NCBI GenBank assembly: GCA_013396655.1
Contig: WBMV01003365.1
Coordinates: 43,881 to 107,880, forward strand
From: Campylorhamphus procurvoides
Lineage: Eukaryota; Chordata; Aves; Passeriformes; Dendrocolaptidae
DNA length: 64,000 nt
Reading direction: 5' to 3'
A program made the translations under genes and the position numbers. Numbering within the stretch: the first letter of the stretch is position 1; the number at the start of each line of letters is the position of its first letter. Below, piece after piece: positions 1 to 11,730 of this stretch. The notes beneath the pieces were generated by a model. It ran no database searches and was not told where the DNA came from. It saw only the letters and a list, made by a program, of their open reading frames with translations.

Positions 1-199
1 CAGCCTACTAGAGTAGGTAATGCAAGTTTTCAGTTCTGCTGAAGATATAAGTAGTATCTTACCCCTGGTGAGGATTCTTTTGTTATCGAAAGTTTGTGAA
101 AACTTGGATGTGCGCATTTGACTTGTATTTATTTAATCCTGCAAAGTATAATTTTCTGAATGAACAGTTACTAAAAGCTCCCTTAATGAAATAGACAGA

Positions 200-204
200 A
201 GGGT
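200..204. repeat. Left target-site duplication AGGGT
   Basis: This is the 5-bp copy directly before the TG start of the solo LTR. It is identical to the copy at 856-860. Confidence 0.75.
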
Positions 205-855
205 TGTGCTGGTTTAGAGGTAAACCAGCAGGAGAAATGGACCCACCACAAGAGAGATTATAAGTCAGAGTTACAATTTAATGAAAGATATTACCATAAA
301 TACACTGACACAAAGAGAAAAACTACTTTCAACTCACCAAAACCCAGCAGTATAACGCCCCGGGGCACAAGCCCAAAGGGGTTTGTTACCCCTGGTGCTG
401 AGAACCCACGTGGTTCTCCCGAGTCCAAAGCAAAAGAAGTGAAGAATCTGTTGGTGCAGATGATGGCTGTGGTCTGGTCGGGAGTGATGGTCGTGGTCCG
501 TTCGAGAGTGGTGACTTCCTCCTGTCGAGGTCCTGCTGCTCCTCTGGATCCAATGAGAGGGTGCTTAAGGTCTTCTGAGCCCTGTTTATGTACCCTCAGG
601 GAGCACCCAGTCCCTCCCCCAGGGCGGGGACTCACACAATAGGTGATTAACTCTATGAGTCATGGGGTATGGTTGAACTGGTGAGGGCCCCTTAGCACCC
701 ACGCCCCCTCAGGCTGGGTGTGAAGGTGCTAACGACTTCCTGGACAACTACTGCAAATGGTCCATTATTCTTGGGGAATGAATAGAGGGTGTAGAATACA
801 CAGCCTTGATCACCCCCACACAGTGATAACCGGTGTCTCCTGCTGAACTAGGACA
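205..855 (-). mobile_element. Solo LTR of an endogenous retrovirus in an FKTN intron
   Basis: The block starts with TGTGCTGG and ends with GGACA, giving the TG...CA termini of an LTR. It is flanked by identical 5-bp direct repeats AGGGT at 200-204 and 856-860. No retroviral internal region is present, so it is a solo LTR left by recombination between two LTRs. TTTAAT near the left end reads as ATTAAA on the minus strand, in the place expected of an LTR polyadenylation signal, so I orient it minus, antisense to FKTN. A 5-bp duplication fits an ERVL-type or similar integrase; the family name cannot be assigned by eye. Confidence 0.75.
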
Positions 856-860
856 AGGGT
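856..860. repeat. Right target-site duplication AGGGT
   Basis: This is the 5-bp copy directly after the CA end of the solo LTR. It is identical to the copy at 200-204. Confidence 0.75.
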
Positions 861-1309
861 CTTCCACTTTTCTTCCTGTTTTGCAGTGGTGATTGAAAGA
901 TGATTAACATCTTGGATGCTATGTAAAACAGTAGTTGCAACTCAGAGGCACAGCTGTAGCCCTGGGGCTGTTTATTGCTGGTTAGATTTGGGCCCAGATA
1001 GAGAATTATTTTTTTCTATAAAGACATTTAGATTCGAAAACTGAAGATATCTTTGAAAGACTTAGTGCTGTCTCCCTCATAATCTTTGCTTTCTGAGGGA
1101 AAAGAGCTGACTGTAAGTGCAGTAGTACTAGTTTTCTTTGTGGTTCATTTCAAACTAGAGAAAGGCACAAGTCTTGTTTATGGCCTCAAGCAAAGGCTTC
1201 TACATGGTGACCTCATGGCAGTTCATTTTTGTATTGCTTTTTTCCTACTGAATTCATATTCCTGAATTAACTTCTTAATTTTTTTCTGTTTTATTTTCCC
1301 TCTCCTCAG
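861..1309 (+). other. FKTN intron, remainder
   Basis: This is ordinary AT-rich intron sequence between the solo LTR and the first FKTN exon. It ends in a long T/C-rich tract and CAG acceptor. I see no other feature in it. Confidence 0.8.
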
Positions 1310-1443
1310 GCTGGTATAGACAGTGCAGTGTCATTCCTCACAGCAAAGATGTGGATTTGGGAATCTTTATAAGGGACTACAAAGCAGAAATAATTCCAGC
1401 CTTTCAGAAAGCAGGGTTGCCACTGAAGCACAAATTTGGCAAG
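1310..1443 (+). CDS. FKTN: Fukutin (FKTN), internal coding exon with the DXD motif
   Basis: Fukutin is a type II Golgi membrane protein that transfers ribitol-5-phosphate onto the alpha-dystroglycan O-mannosyl glycan. This exon starts after a pyrimidine-rich acceptor ending in AG at 1308-1309 and ends before GT at 1444. Its first two bases complete a glycine codon split after base one. It translates to about 45 residues beginning with WYRQCSVIP and ending with LKHKFGK, close to vertebrate fukutin. The DVD triplet at 1348-1356 is the DXD motif of the nucleotidyltransferase-like domain, which corresponds to Asp317 and Asp319 in human and is expected to bind metal and nucleotide donor. It is the first of three FKTN exons in the window; earlier exons lie to the left. 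No frameshift is seen. Confidence 0.95.
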
Positions 1444-2352
1444 GTATATAGATAGCGACTGCTTTACCTCATGTACCCCTCTGTAAGTTTGTAAGTTTGA
1501 GTACAGTTGCAGATCACTTATGTAGAAGTGGCATCTGAAGTCTCCTCATCAGACATTTACTCAATAGGGCTTTACCTGAACATAAATTGTTGATTTTTTT
1601 TCTGTGTGTTCTCTTGGACTATGTGTGGGAAAACACTCTTCTTGATAGCTTCAGCCTTGTTTGCGGAGTCTGAATTTCACCTCAGAAGCATTGAATAAGC
1701 TTTAAAGGGTCTAATATGTGTCAGTGCTGCTGAGGAAAAATAAGGTAGAATTTAGTCCTTGAGATTGTGAGGGCCTCATCATATGTGAGGATTGGCAGTA
1801 AGTCTGAGGTAATCTATAACCGTGTATGTAAAACTAGCAGAGAGGAAAGGATGGCTTGAGGAGGGCACTGGGCTTGTTCATTATTAGCTTATGTGGATCT
1901 CTACTTAGCTGTTTTCAGATTGCAAACTGCAGGCTGGTAGGGAAAAGAAAATTAAGGATTAATTAACAGGAAAGCAATGTGAAGGTTCATCCACAGTTCA
2001 AGTGAGAGATCACTATTGCTACCCTTGAATGTTTTATCATAGAGCGAGTGTCTTGGATGAAGACACCTACAAAGCACACGTTTATTCACTGAGATTATTT
2101 TCCTTGTGGCAGAAGGCAAAGAGATGGTGCTGAAGCTTTAGAGGCTAAAGGGAGGAAAGAGAAAGTAGCTCCACTGAGGTGCAAAAAACTTCTAAGCCTT
2201 TTAAGGCATTAAAAAGAATTGCAGAATTAGTGTGTTGTCTTCAGTTAGGATAGGAGTCACCCTGTATATATGATGAAAATGGTTTTGTTTTCTGACCTGT
2301 AAGTTGCCTTTTATTATTATGTGTATATACAGTGTGTATGTTTGTCTTGCAG
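1444..2352 (+). other. FKTN intron of 909 bp
   Basis: The intron has a GT donor (GTATAT) at 1444 and ends in TTGCAG at 2352. It is AT-rich. I see no repeat or RNA gene in it. Confidence 0.9.
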
Positions 2353-2480
2353 GTGGAAGACAGCTTGGAACTCTCTTTCCAGGGAGAAGATGATGTGAAA
2401 CTTGATATTTTTTTCTTCTATGAAGAGGATGACCACATATGGAATGGAGGAACTCAGGCCAAATCGGGCAAGAAATTTAA
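2353..2480 (+). CDS. FKTN: Fukutin (FKTN), penultimate coding exon
   Basis: The acceptor AG is at 2351-2352 and the donor GTAAG starts at 2481. The exon begins in phase 0 with [11 protein letters not shown] and runs through [13 protein letters not shown] and [13 protein letters not shown], ending with two bases of a lysine codon. This is the acidic and aromatic core of the fukutin catalytic domain and matches the human protein nearly residue for residue. Phase agrees with both neighbouring exons: the upstream exon ends on a whole codon and the downstream exon supplies the final G of lysine. The intron before it is 909 bp and the one after it is 3807 bp. No inactivating change is visible. Confidence 0.95.
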
Positions 2481-5400
2481 GTAAGAACTGGATTTGTATC
2501 ACTAATAGAAAAGAACCTGAACAAGTCAGGATTTACCGTTGGCATTTTGTGTGCAAAGTAGAAAGAGAACAGTCCTGTGCTTTACTAGAGAAGTGCTGGG
2601 CTTCTGAAATCCAAAGCAGTGCTGGCATATCATGTGTGAAGCAGATCTTACCTGACTGTGACAAGCTCTGAGTTACATAAACACCCAAGATGAGAAAGAA
2701 GTCTCTAAAACACAAGCTAATTTTGCAGTGGAAAATGAATCCTTAGCCATCTATCTTGATGAGGAAGCACTATGGCAAAAAAACCTCAACTGTCCTTGCA
2801 GAGTAAACTCAGTAATTTGGGATGTTGACGTAATGATTTGGAATACTTTTGTTGACTGTAGTGTTATGACAGCAGTGCATGTGACTACTGCAGGCCTTAT
2901 TGTTCATGTTGTGGAAATGGAAACAGGATCCCGTGTTTCTTGTTTCATTCCCTTCAGCATTAAATCAGCAAATAAGTACAACAGCTTTCTAATCTACTCA
3001 GCAAACTGAATATAGGTTTTGTTAATTAAATCTGTTTGTTTCCATCACCCGCGTTCACTCAGAAGGAGACAGTTGCAGACTAATTGAAAACCTTGTTGAA
3101 TTCTGGAGGATTTTGTTATCTTTCATATTTTACCTGAACTATATTTGCTTGTATTTATCTAATAGGAACTGAGTGAATGCTGTCACCCAGTTGGTGGTAG
3201 TGTCTGGGTCCTTGTCCTAGTTATCGTCGTTCTGAAATGATGCTTTGTTCTGAAAGATATTTTGATGACCAGATCCAAAAGGAATACTTAAAATAGACTA
3301 AAGGATGTTTCTGTTGTATCTAAATCACAATAGTTGTTCCCATGACAATGGGGTTGCTGTGCTCTTTCAAAATTCCGCTGTAGCATCAGGCCTTGGGTTC
3401 TTGGGAGCTGTCTTTCCCCACTCCCTTGGATATGGCTGGTCCAGTGCTCAAGAATAGGAGGAAAGTGAGAACCTGTGCTGTACTCCAGATCCTGTATCCT
3501 TGGAAATCACAGCTCTTTTGGAATTCCAGCTTTCACAAGGCTCTTTCATCTTCTTGTATTCTAGTATTTCTTTTGGAGGGTGATTTTTTTAAAAGTTACA
3601 AACGTGGCTTTCTAGTTCAGTAGGAATTAGATAATAACTTTGCTTATGTGTCGTATTGCAAGGAAGCCAACCCTCTAATTCTGAGCTAATGTTTCCTAAT
3701 CTTAGTGTAATGCATACAGAAAAGGAGCAAGAAAACTGATTGCTTACCAATATAAAGGCCCTGAGCCTTGACAGAACAGCTGTTCAGAATCCTTAGCCAA
3801 ATAATTCCAGATACGTATTACTTTAAATACATTCTCAGAAAGAGGAAAAAAAGAAGATCCAGCTTTTGTAACTGTGAGATGTGATCATTTGGCATGTTTG
3901 ATCTGAATGACCCTCAATTTTGCGTAGTCTTTAGCCCTGACAAAATTTTGGAGGAACGTAAAGTGAGGAGGTCAGTCAAGAAGTGATTTTTGGTTATGAT
4001 AAATCCTAAATCCAGTTTAACAATTTAAAGGAATTTCTCCAGCTGATTACGTGGAATCAGAAGAGATATTAGTTGCTACTAGATCACCACATGGAAGGGT
4101 GGAATTTCTCTTCTAAGATATTTATGTTTTTAAAAATGCAAAAGATGTTTTCTTCAGAAAGCTAAATATTTGCACAGCCATACTTTCTATACATCTTGCC
4201 ATATGAAAGCGTGGAGAACTAAAGGTTTTCACATTTAGTTTCTAAAATATATTTTTTCATAGTCAATTTTAGTCTCTGTTTCCTTGGAGAGCTGGTTTCC
4301 AAACCTCACAGTCTGTATGGTTTGCATTCCAATGTACACAAATACTTACCCAGCACTGCAGACACAAACAGGGATGTATATCCTCTTCATCTTTTCTTGC
4401 AGTTGCAGCAGTTGAGACCTTCTACTTGTTTATAGAATTAATACTGGACACTTGCATTCTCCAGCAGACAGTAACTGAGTCTGGGAATGAGATATGTACT
4501 TTATGCTTTAATCCTTAAAATTTGTTAATTCTGTAGGTTTTTAATTAAGATGACTTTGTGTAAGTCTATAGTACTTTTAGTGCTTCCATGTCCAAAGAAT
4601 GATAAAACTGAAATAGAAAAAATGGTGAAAAGTGTGTATGTATAAGAGCCTTGTCCCAGCAACTTGGAATGACCAAATGATGAGCAAGGATTCCAGTAGT
4701 GTGAAGCATCACTGAAAGCTACTTTTTTTTTTTGTCAGTGTAAACATTAGATTTTTAGTAATAGTTAAAAAAATGTTGGAATTAAATTTCCAAATGATTT
4801 TTAATTTGCAGATTAATTTATTTAAATTACCTGTATGTTGTCCTTAGAATTATTATTCAGACTTCTGTCTCTGGAGGGTATTTCAGTGGTTTGCTGGTAG
4901 CTTTTTTTTTTGTATACATGTCCACTGAATTCTGACAAATGGATGATTTTCTGGGTTAGAAACAGCTAAATAGAATCACAGAACAGTTTGCCTTGAAAGG
5001 GACCTTTAATATACTTCATTCCCACCCCTTGCCATGGTCAGGGACACCTTCCGCTATCCCAGGTTGCTCCAAGCCCTGTCCAGCCTGGCCTTGGACACTT
5101 CCAGGGATGGGGCAGCCGCAGCTTCTCTGGGCAACCTGTGCCAGGGCCTGCCCACCCTGACAGGCAAGAATTCCTTTCTAATACCTGATCTAAACCTGCT
5201 TCTTTCAGTTCAAAGCCATTTCCCCTTGTCCTATCCCTACGTGCCCTTGTCAAAAGTCCCTCTCTGGCTCTCTAAGCCCCCTTTAGGTTCTGTAGGGCTG
5301 CTGTAAGATCTGCCCATAACTTTATCTTCTCCAGGCTGAACCACCCCCAACTCACTGAGTCTGTCTTCATGTGACATGCCTATATAAAAGCTTCGTATTA

Positions 5401-6287
5401 AATAGATGTGTGATGTTCACAAATCCAGTGATAAATTTTGTTTACCTTGTTTCCCCCTTGGTAGCTGGCATTATGTTGGTTTCTTGTTTAATCAGTAGTC
5501 TATGGATATATTGTCAAAAAACATTTGATCAGTTTGTTCTTTCCCTTCATTCAAGGCATAAAGCAAAGTTGTCTTATTTTCTAATACTGTTTGCTCAGAG
5601 CTTAGAAATAAAATTAACTTTATGCTTACAAGAACATGAAGAGGGTGATTCTAGTTCATGGAAATGCACAAATCTTTTAACTTTTTTCAATAGGACTAAG
5701 TACTTATGGTTTCATTCTAATCTGAAAAGGAATTTTAAGATCACTTTTTTTTTTCCTGTGGAATTCTTCAGACCTTCAGAAATGGGAGTTATCCTCTGCA
5801 GGAATAGTACATAGATTTTGGCATTTACTTGTTTAACACATCGACTCTGACACTGTGCTCCTATAGGATGTCATCCTGATTAAACTCTTCAGTTTACCTG
5901 TGAACTTCCACTGCTGTAAGCATGTCTTATCCTCTTGACATGTTTCTAAAGGGGGAACTGTTAAATCCCATTTGTAAGTGGCAAAGTAGAGGCAGGGACC
6001 AAGTGATTTCCTATAGGAGGTAGAATGATACGAGAATAGGGAGCAAAAGAATTAGGAATGGTCCTTCCTAAGCATATGAGGCAAATCTTCATCAGTTACT
6101 GTTGATAACACCCTTGTCCAGGATGGAAGTAATATTTCATGGATAAGAAGTTACAAAATAAGTAAAAAAATTAGTATAAATGTAACATGGCCACTTGCTG
6201 CGGCTGCTTGTTTTCTCCTTGAGCTTACTTACTAAGAAGTTTATGTCAGTGTTCTGACAGTGACCATGCCCCTTTGTTGTGATACAG
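2481..6287 (+). other. FKTN last intron of 3807 bp
   Basis: The intron has a GTAAG donor and ends in ATACAG. It holds one minus-strand CR1 copy (4971-5378). The rest is AT-rich with short T runs near 4723 and 4900. Short open frames here have no recognisable similarity and look like chance. Confidence 0.85.
4971..5378 (-). mobile_element. CR1 LINE, 3' fragment
   Basis: On the plus strand it begins with TAGAATCACAGAA, the reverse complement of the CR1 3' terminal repeat. It then follows the well-known avian CR1 text: GGTTGCTCCAAGCCC, CTTCCAGGGATGGGGC, TCTCTGGGCAACCTG and TTCTCCAGGCTGAACC. It is a 5'-truncated copy of about 400 bp lying antisense inside the last FKTN intron. It is moderately diverged, with several substitutions and no usable reading frame. 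Confidence 0.92.
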
Positions 6288-6501
6288 GTATCTCTTTCCA
6301 AAGTTTACTCTGTGCTGGACTGAATTTGTAGAACTCAAGGTGCACGTGCCCTGTGAAACCCTTCAGTATGTTGAAGCCAACTATGGCCCAGACTGGAAGG
6401 TTCCTGTGAAGAGATGGGACTGGAAGAGCTCACCATCCAACGTGCAGGACAATGGTGTCTGGCCTGTCGACGAGTGGGACGATGTCATTCAAATCTATTG
6501 A
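6288..6501 (+). CDS. FKTN: Fukutin (FKTN), last coding exon and stop codon
   Basis: The acceptor AG is at 6286-6287. The first base completes a lysine codon, then 70 residues follow from [10 protein letters not shown] to WDDVIQIY and a TGA stop at 6499-6501. Conserved blocks include [14 protein letters not shown], a tryptophan-rich WDWKSSPSN stretch and the terminal DEWDDVIQ, all typical of the fukutin C-terminus. Together the three exons encode about 158 residues, roughly the last third of a protein that is 461 residues long in human. The exon continues into a long 3' UTR. Substitutions against human are conservative, so the gene looks functional. Confidence 0.95.
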
Positions 6502-8612
6502 CCCCTGACTGCTAACAGAGCATGCCTGCTGCCCTCAGAATTGTCCATTGGTGATTCCCCGTTGCCCAGAGGCATCAACATCCCTTCCTTTCATCACTTC
6601 TCATGTGTTTCTGAAGGAGATATTCACCTTCTTTTTGCTTAACAGGTATTTTTTCACGTTCACCCTGTGTTTTCCAGGTGTTTACAGGAGAAGATGAAGG
6701 GCAGCTGAAGAGAAGGGAAGCTGAAAGAAAAGCTGCACAAAGGGAATAGAGAAGAATTGTTGCAGTAACCTTATGGGTGGTTGACTGTTCTAGTGTAGAC
6801 AGTGGCCAGGTGGCTTTCCTGGGATCATCAAAACCTTCAAAGTCCTGAAGCTCCAGTGAGGGTTAAGATGGAAAAATCTCAGATAAGTTCCTCTTTTCTC
6901 AAAGGAGATCTTGTGAATATTCAAATTCTAAACACTAGAGTTACAAGTACCTCAAACGAGCTTGATTTGAGACTGATACATCCCGACAATATGCAAAAGG
7001 TTGCTCTTGGGAGTGGAGTGTTTCTATTGCACAGAACCTGTGTAGCCAAGCTGCTTTACATGTAGGAGGTAATGGTGTAATACGAAATGAATGAAAGGAG
7101 GAACTGTCCACGCTGGATGTCTTCCAATCTGCTTTTTTTCTTATTTAAGAATGTGAAGGTGCATCCTGCTGGGATATCTTTCCCATGAAAAAATATAAAA
7201 TTACAGTTTTGAGGTCCCAGTTCCTGTTGTTCTACCTGTGAAAGTTTTGGCTGGGTTTCAGAAAATTGCAGCTATCCCCACTTTCTTGGAAGTAGATAGA
7301 AATGGGGGTTGTTCACAGTCTACTGTTTCACTTGGCTTCACAGAATAGAGAACTCTTGAGAACTGCAGATCTTCCCTCTCAGCACCAGCAGAAGAGTGTA
7401 CAAATACCAACTGCTTCATCAAATTTGCAGCAGCATAACTGGAAGTGAACTGTTAGTGTAACATGAGTCTTTGGATGGGGAGAAAATGGAAGCCTGACAG
7501 CTCTCTCCTGCTTCTGATTGTGCTTTTGGTCTTCATGAAGTGGGCTTTTTTCAGTAACTTGGAGGGGATCCCCACTTCCAAAGGACTGTGTGTCCAGGTT
7601 TGTTCCAGCCCTGCTGTGTAGGAGACGACAAGGGCACTAGAGCTGCTTGTGAGTTACAACTATAGCACATGGCGCAGACCCAGGCGTACTGGTGAACAAG
7701 GTACTGGATGGAGCTCATGTTTACTTGCAACAAACCTGCATCTGTTCATCTGCAGTTTCCAGCTGTGTTCTACGTATGTCCAGTTCTGGAGAGGTGGCAC
7801 AGCCAGGCCATGTGACAGTTTTACTGCTGCATCATTCCAGGTGCACTCTGAGGCTTCCCTGCTGTTGTCTTGGAGTGTGCTGTATGCTTTTTCCTGCCAA
7901 TCCACTGAGTTTCAGTTTCTCCTGCCACTGGGGAGTCCAGAGTGAATCATTCAGCTTCTGGCAGCAACCTGTCATGGTGGCTGTTCAGTTGGTATGGTAA
8001 CTTTGTTAACTTTGCTTAATTAACGAGAGGGCAATGTAAAATCCTGCTAACTCGGTAAAGTAAACATTACATCGCATAAGGGATGATTTCTCAGGTAGGA
8101 TTTTTTTGTATTTTTTCCTTAAAGTGAAAAAAGTCAGTGTTCTCACAGTTTTCACGTTCATAACTCTGTTGTCGTGAACTTCTTTGTTTAATTAATATGC
8201 AAAAAGCCTGTAAGTTTTTCAAACGTCAGAGATGTTTAAGAATGAAAGAAGAGATCCTGTCAGAAAATTATAATCCTGTCAAATTTTTGACTTTGTATTT
8301 TTAGATGAAAAGACTAATGGAAAAAAATAAATGCATGTCCCTGAAAGGGAGGATGTCTTGAATGGTTGATACCTGTAAGGTTTCTTCAGGTTAAAATATT
8401 TCCTCTTCAGAAGATACAAGTGTGTATTTAACACTGATTAAAAGAAGAGTTTAATTTGGAACTCAAGATGCTGTTTCATCCTTTGTTTTGTCATCTTGGG
8501 CAGCATTTGACACACTTCATTGCAGTTACCGTGACATAATGCACGGGGAAAAATTTTGAACTGTTTCTTACATTGCTTATTGACTGTCTTGAGCTTTTAT
8601 TTTTTTAATAAA
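6502..8612 (+). other. FKTN: FKTN 3' UTR, end uncertain
   Basis: After the FKTN stop there is AT-rich, unremarkable sequence with no recognisable coding exon. Candidate polyadenylation signals are AATAAA at 8326-8331, ATTAAA at 8437-8442 and AATAAA at 8607-8612. No AATAAA was noticed between the stop and 8326, so the shortest likely UTR is about 1.85 kb. A long FKTN 3' UTR is usual in vertebrates. Which signal is used cannot be decided here. Confidence 0.5.
8326..8331 (+). terminator. Candidate FKTN polyadenylation signal
   Basis: This is a canonical AATAAA within an A-rich run, 1.8 kb after the FKTN stop, followed by moderately GT-rich sequence. A second AATAAA at 8607-8612 is an alternative. 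Confidence 0.4.
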
Positions 8613-9964
8613 GATACTTGGACTCAACAAGAATACTTGGAATAAGGCAGATGCCCATATGTAGGAGAAGGGACCCTTCAGCTGCACAGATTGCACTTCT
8701 GCATGTTTCCGGTCATGCTTTGTGCAGTACCTTGACCAGAGATCTCCTGCTTGGACACAGATTGAGTCCCAAGGAGTGGTGTAAACATCATGGAACTGCT
8801 GCTGTTCCAAAGTTTGAGGCTGAAGCCTTACCATTCCCATAGAAGCAGTCAGATCTCGGCATGTTTCCTTTTGGGTTCTCCTGAATTGCCTCTCCTGAAA
8901 TGGATTCTTAATTCTCTGTTACATTAAGTTACTAAGTACCTTAATTTCGAAAGTGCTCTGCAGAGGAGGGTAATTCCTAAATTCTCTTAGTGGTCTTTAA
9001 CAACAACACATAAAGTCCCTTGACTTTCCTGCAGCTAACAAGGCATGTTAGGTGTGTGTAGCTGTTAAAGAGGAAAAAGTTCTAAGATCCAGAATAACCA
9101 ACCAGAATAACCAAAGTCTGAAGAAATAGCATTGCCTGAAGAAAGGGACCGTAGAAGGCCGTTTTCAAAAGCCATGAAGAATGGTTGCAATAAGGAAGGG
9201 GTGTATGTGCTCCCTTTCCATGGTTGGTAGGAAATAAAAGTAAATGGGAAGAACGCAAATTGATCCACCTGCATAGAAACTTTTTTAACTTTGGAAATTT
9301 TGCTTGTGGAAATGTGTAAAACCTTTGACTCAGGGCGTCTCTGAGTACACATCAGACAATTATCAGCAAAACTGACTGTAGTTAAGCACTGGCTGTAGTT
9401 AATCCTATCTTCCAGCTGGGGGGAGTTCCTATTTCCCATGATTCTGTAGTAGTTTTCCATAGGTTTTTGCTTTTACAAACTGGAAATTGGAATCATCGTT
9501 TCTATATGAGTTTAAGAAAGGTTGTATTTCTAGAATCATATTCTATACCACAGCTGGTATGGGGAGTGATAGTGAATTGCCACTGCTTTGTGGTTGAGGC
9601 TTTCTCTGCTGTCCAAATGAAAAAGAAACAGCTGATCTCATGCCCTTGAAACAGAGTCTGGGAGATGCTGATTTCTTTCATACTTTGCTCCTTTAAAATT
9701 CTCTACCCTCATCATAAATCTGGAGCCTGTCAGCCCAAGAGAAAACCAGTCTCTGCTTTGCACTGTCAGTTGGAATTGTGTGTTTTGTACAGATGAATGA
9801 GATGTTAAATGAGTAATATCTGTGTGAAAATACAGATGCCTCCCTTCCAAGGACTGGCTTGCCACAGTGACTTTCAAGAAGTTGGTTCTGTCTGGTATTA
9901 CTCATTGTTGGAATTCTCTTGAGTTCAAGAAGTTCAGGGGCAGCTACCTCACTCTTTACAGATT

Positions 9965-10004
9965 TCACAGAATACTCTGAGTTGGAAGGGACTCACAAGG
10001 ATCT
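9965..10004 (-). mobile_element. CR1 3' end, very short remnant
   Basis: The plus strand reads TCACAGAATACTCTGAG followed by TTGGAAGGGACTCACAAGG. This resembles the start of the reverse-complemented CR1 3' end of an older subfamily. Only about 40 bp can be matched. Confidence 0.55.
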
Positions 10005-10844
10005 TAGACTTGTTTTCTCTCTCTTCATGTGTTCCTGTCATACTGTGTGCTGCAGAACAGAACACAGGAACTTGAGAAACCACGTGCAAGCACATCAAAG
10101 CCTGTCTGGCACTTCTGTTCAATGATCTACATCGGCTCTTTTGGTAAAATGGCTTCAGCAGCCCATTTACATCAGCAGATAATCCTGTTTAATAGCATTA
10201 GATTTCCTAATGGTGAGTTCTCTCCTGAGGCCAGTTTTATGCATAAATGTTGCACTGATTTGGGCTGCAGCAGAGCACATGAGTTATGAGCTGGATGAGT
10301 CTTACTAGGCCCGGGTCACTGCTCTGATTCAGAGAGGTGGATGAGAGCATTGCCCTTGGAAAAAAAAAGGACAATGAAAGTTTTGTCCTTATAGGAGAGA
10401 AACTAACACTGCTGTGGTTGGACCTGTTGTCCTGAGATAAATCTTTCCTACAGCTCAAAAGAGAAGTCAGATATTTTGCCTGGAATATACTAGGTGAAAT
10501 AGCATGCAGGGTGCTTTGCAGGTAGGACTGTGTATACATAGCACTCCTCTTCTGGCCCTAAAACCTCTGAATACCTCCTTTTGTCATTGGAGTAATTAGC
10601 TTGAATGTTAGTGGGTACCAGCATACCTGTATTTTGGTTTGCAGGGGCATGTCTGGCAGTGCAGTGATGTGTACCTGTACTGGGATCAGTTCTGACACAG
10701 AAAGCAATTAAAGCTGTGGTTGCTAACATGCTGAACGCACAGAATGATGTTGGGACCAAGGGAAACCCAGTGGTATGTAGGAAGAGGTGCTAGCACCTGC
10801 AAGGAAGAGTAAAATGGGTTATGAAAAGTTATGGTTTGGTTGGA

Positions 10845-10925
10845 GATGCCCCTGCTCATTGCAGGGGGGCTGGACTAGAATGTCCTCCAAAGGTCTCTTC
10901 CAACCCAAACTGTTCTGTGTATTTC
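10845..10925 (+). mobile_element. CR1 3' end fragment
   Basis: It contains CCCTGCTCATTGCAGGGGGG, then CTGGACTAGAATG and CTCTTCCAACCCAAACTG, ending in TTCTGTG. This is the CR1 3' end in sense orientation, truncated to about 80 bp. Confidence 0.88.
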
Positions 10926-11265
10926 AGTGTAGGATCAGTCCTGGTCTCACTTTGGGTTGGGGAGTGTATGAAACCACCTACGGAAATGTTGAAAGAATGG
11001 GGGTTGCTGATGCTGAGAAGGGTGTGGTGAGTATAATATCCCATTTGATTGGTTCATAATGCAAGAAGGTTAAATTTCACCAACAAAGATCAGAGTGGGC
11101 TGTAGGGAATGTTTGTGGTATTTAAGGACAGGAATAGTTTGGGGAAGGGTTGTATTGTTTCTACACCTGGAGGCCATCAGGAATGTGTTCAGTTGGTAAA
11201 TGGAATAAACTACATGATTGCATGTTGTCTTGTCATTACCTGGAAAATGTTTGCTAATGTTTGGG

Positions 11266-11730
11266 ATTGTCTCGACCCAGGTGCAGGAGGCACCTGATAC
11301 AAGCTACCTTGTTGAACCCCGTGAGGCTGGCATGGGCTTCTCAAGCCTGTCAGGGTTGTTCTGATGGCATCCCTCCCCTCTGGAGTATCAAACACAGCAT
11401 TTAGCTGGTGTTACCTTCAAACTAGCTGAGGATGCATTCAATCTCACTGTCCATGTCCCTGACAAAGATGTTAAGTAATACTGATCCTGGAGCCTGGGTG
11501 TGAGCTGGCTGGGTGACACTTGGTACTCCAATATAAGCCGCAAGGGACTCGGGATCACATTCCATCCCTTTGGGATGTTCCTACTCCATTCTGCCACAGA
11601 CTGCTTGCTGGACTTTGTGAGGTCCCCATCAGCTCTTTTCCCTAGCCTGGTGAGGTATCTTGGCACAGCAGCAGAATCAGCTACTCCTCCCATCTTGGTC
11701 TCATGTGCAAACTTGAAATTCCATCAGCAG
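11266..11730 (-). mobile_element. CR1 internal (ORF2 region) fragment
   Basis: Reverse-oriented CR1 body sequence is recognisable from phrases such as CTTCTCAAGCCTGTCAGGG, GATGGCATCCCTCCCCTC and CACTGTCCATGTCCCTGACA followed by AAGATGTTAA. These correspond to part of the reverse transcriptase reading frame on the minus strand. The copy is diverged and rearranged towards its right end (11620-11730), where a second match to the same CR1 section seems to occur. It is not coding. Confidence 0.75.

Noticed and set aside
5034..5306. Two overlapping frames on opposite strands near 5 kb
   Set aside because: They fall inside a CR1 3' fragment whose 3' end is not protein-coding.
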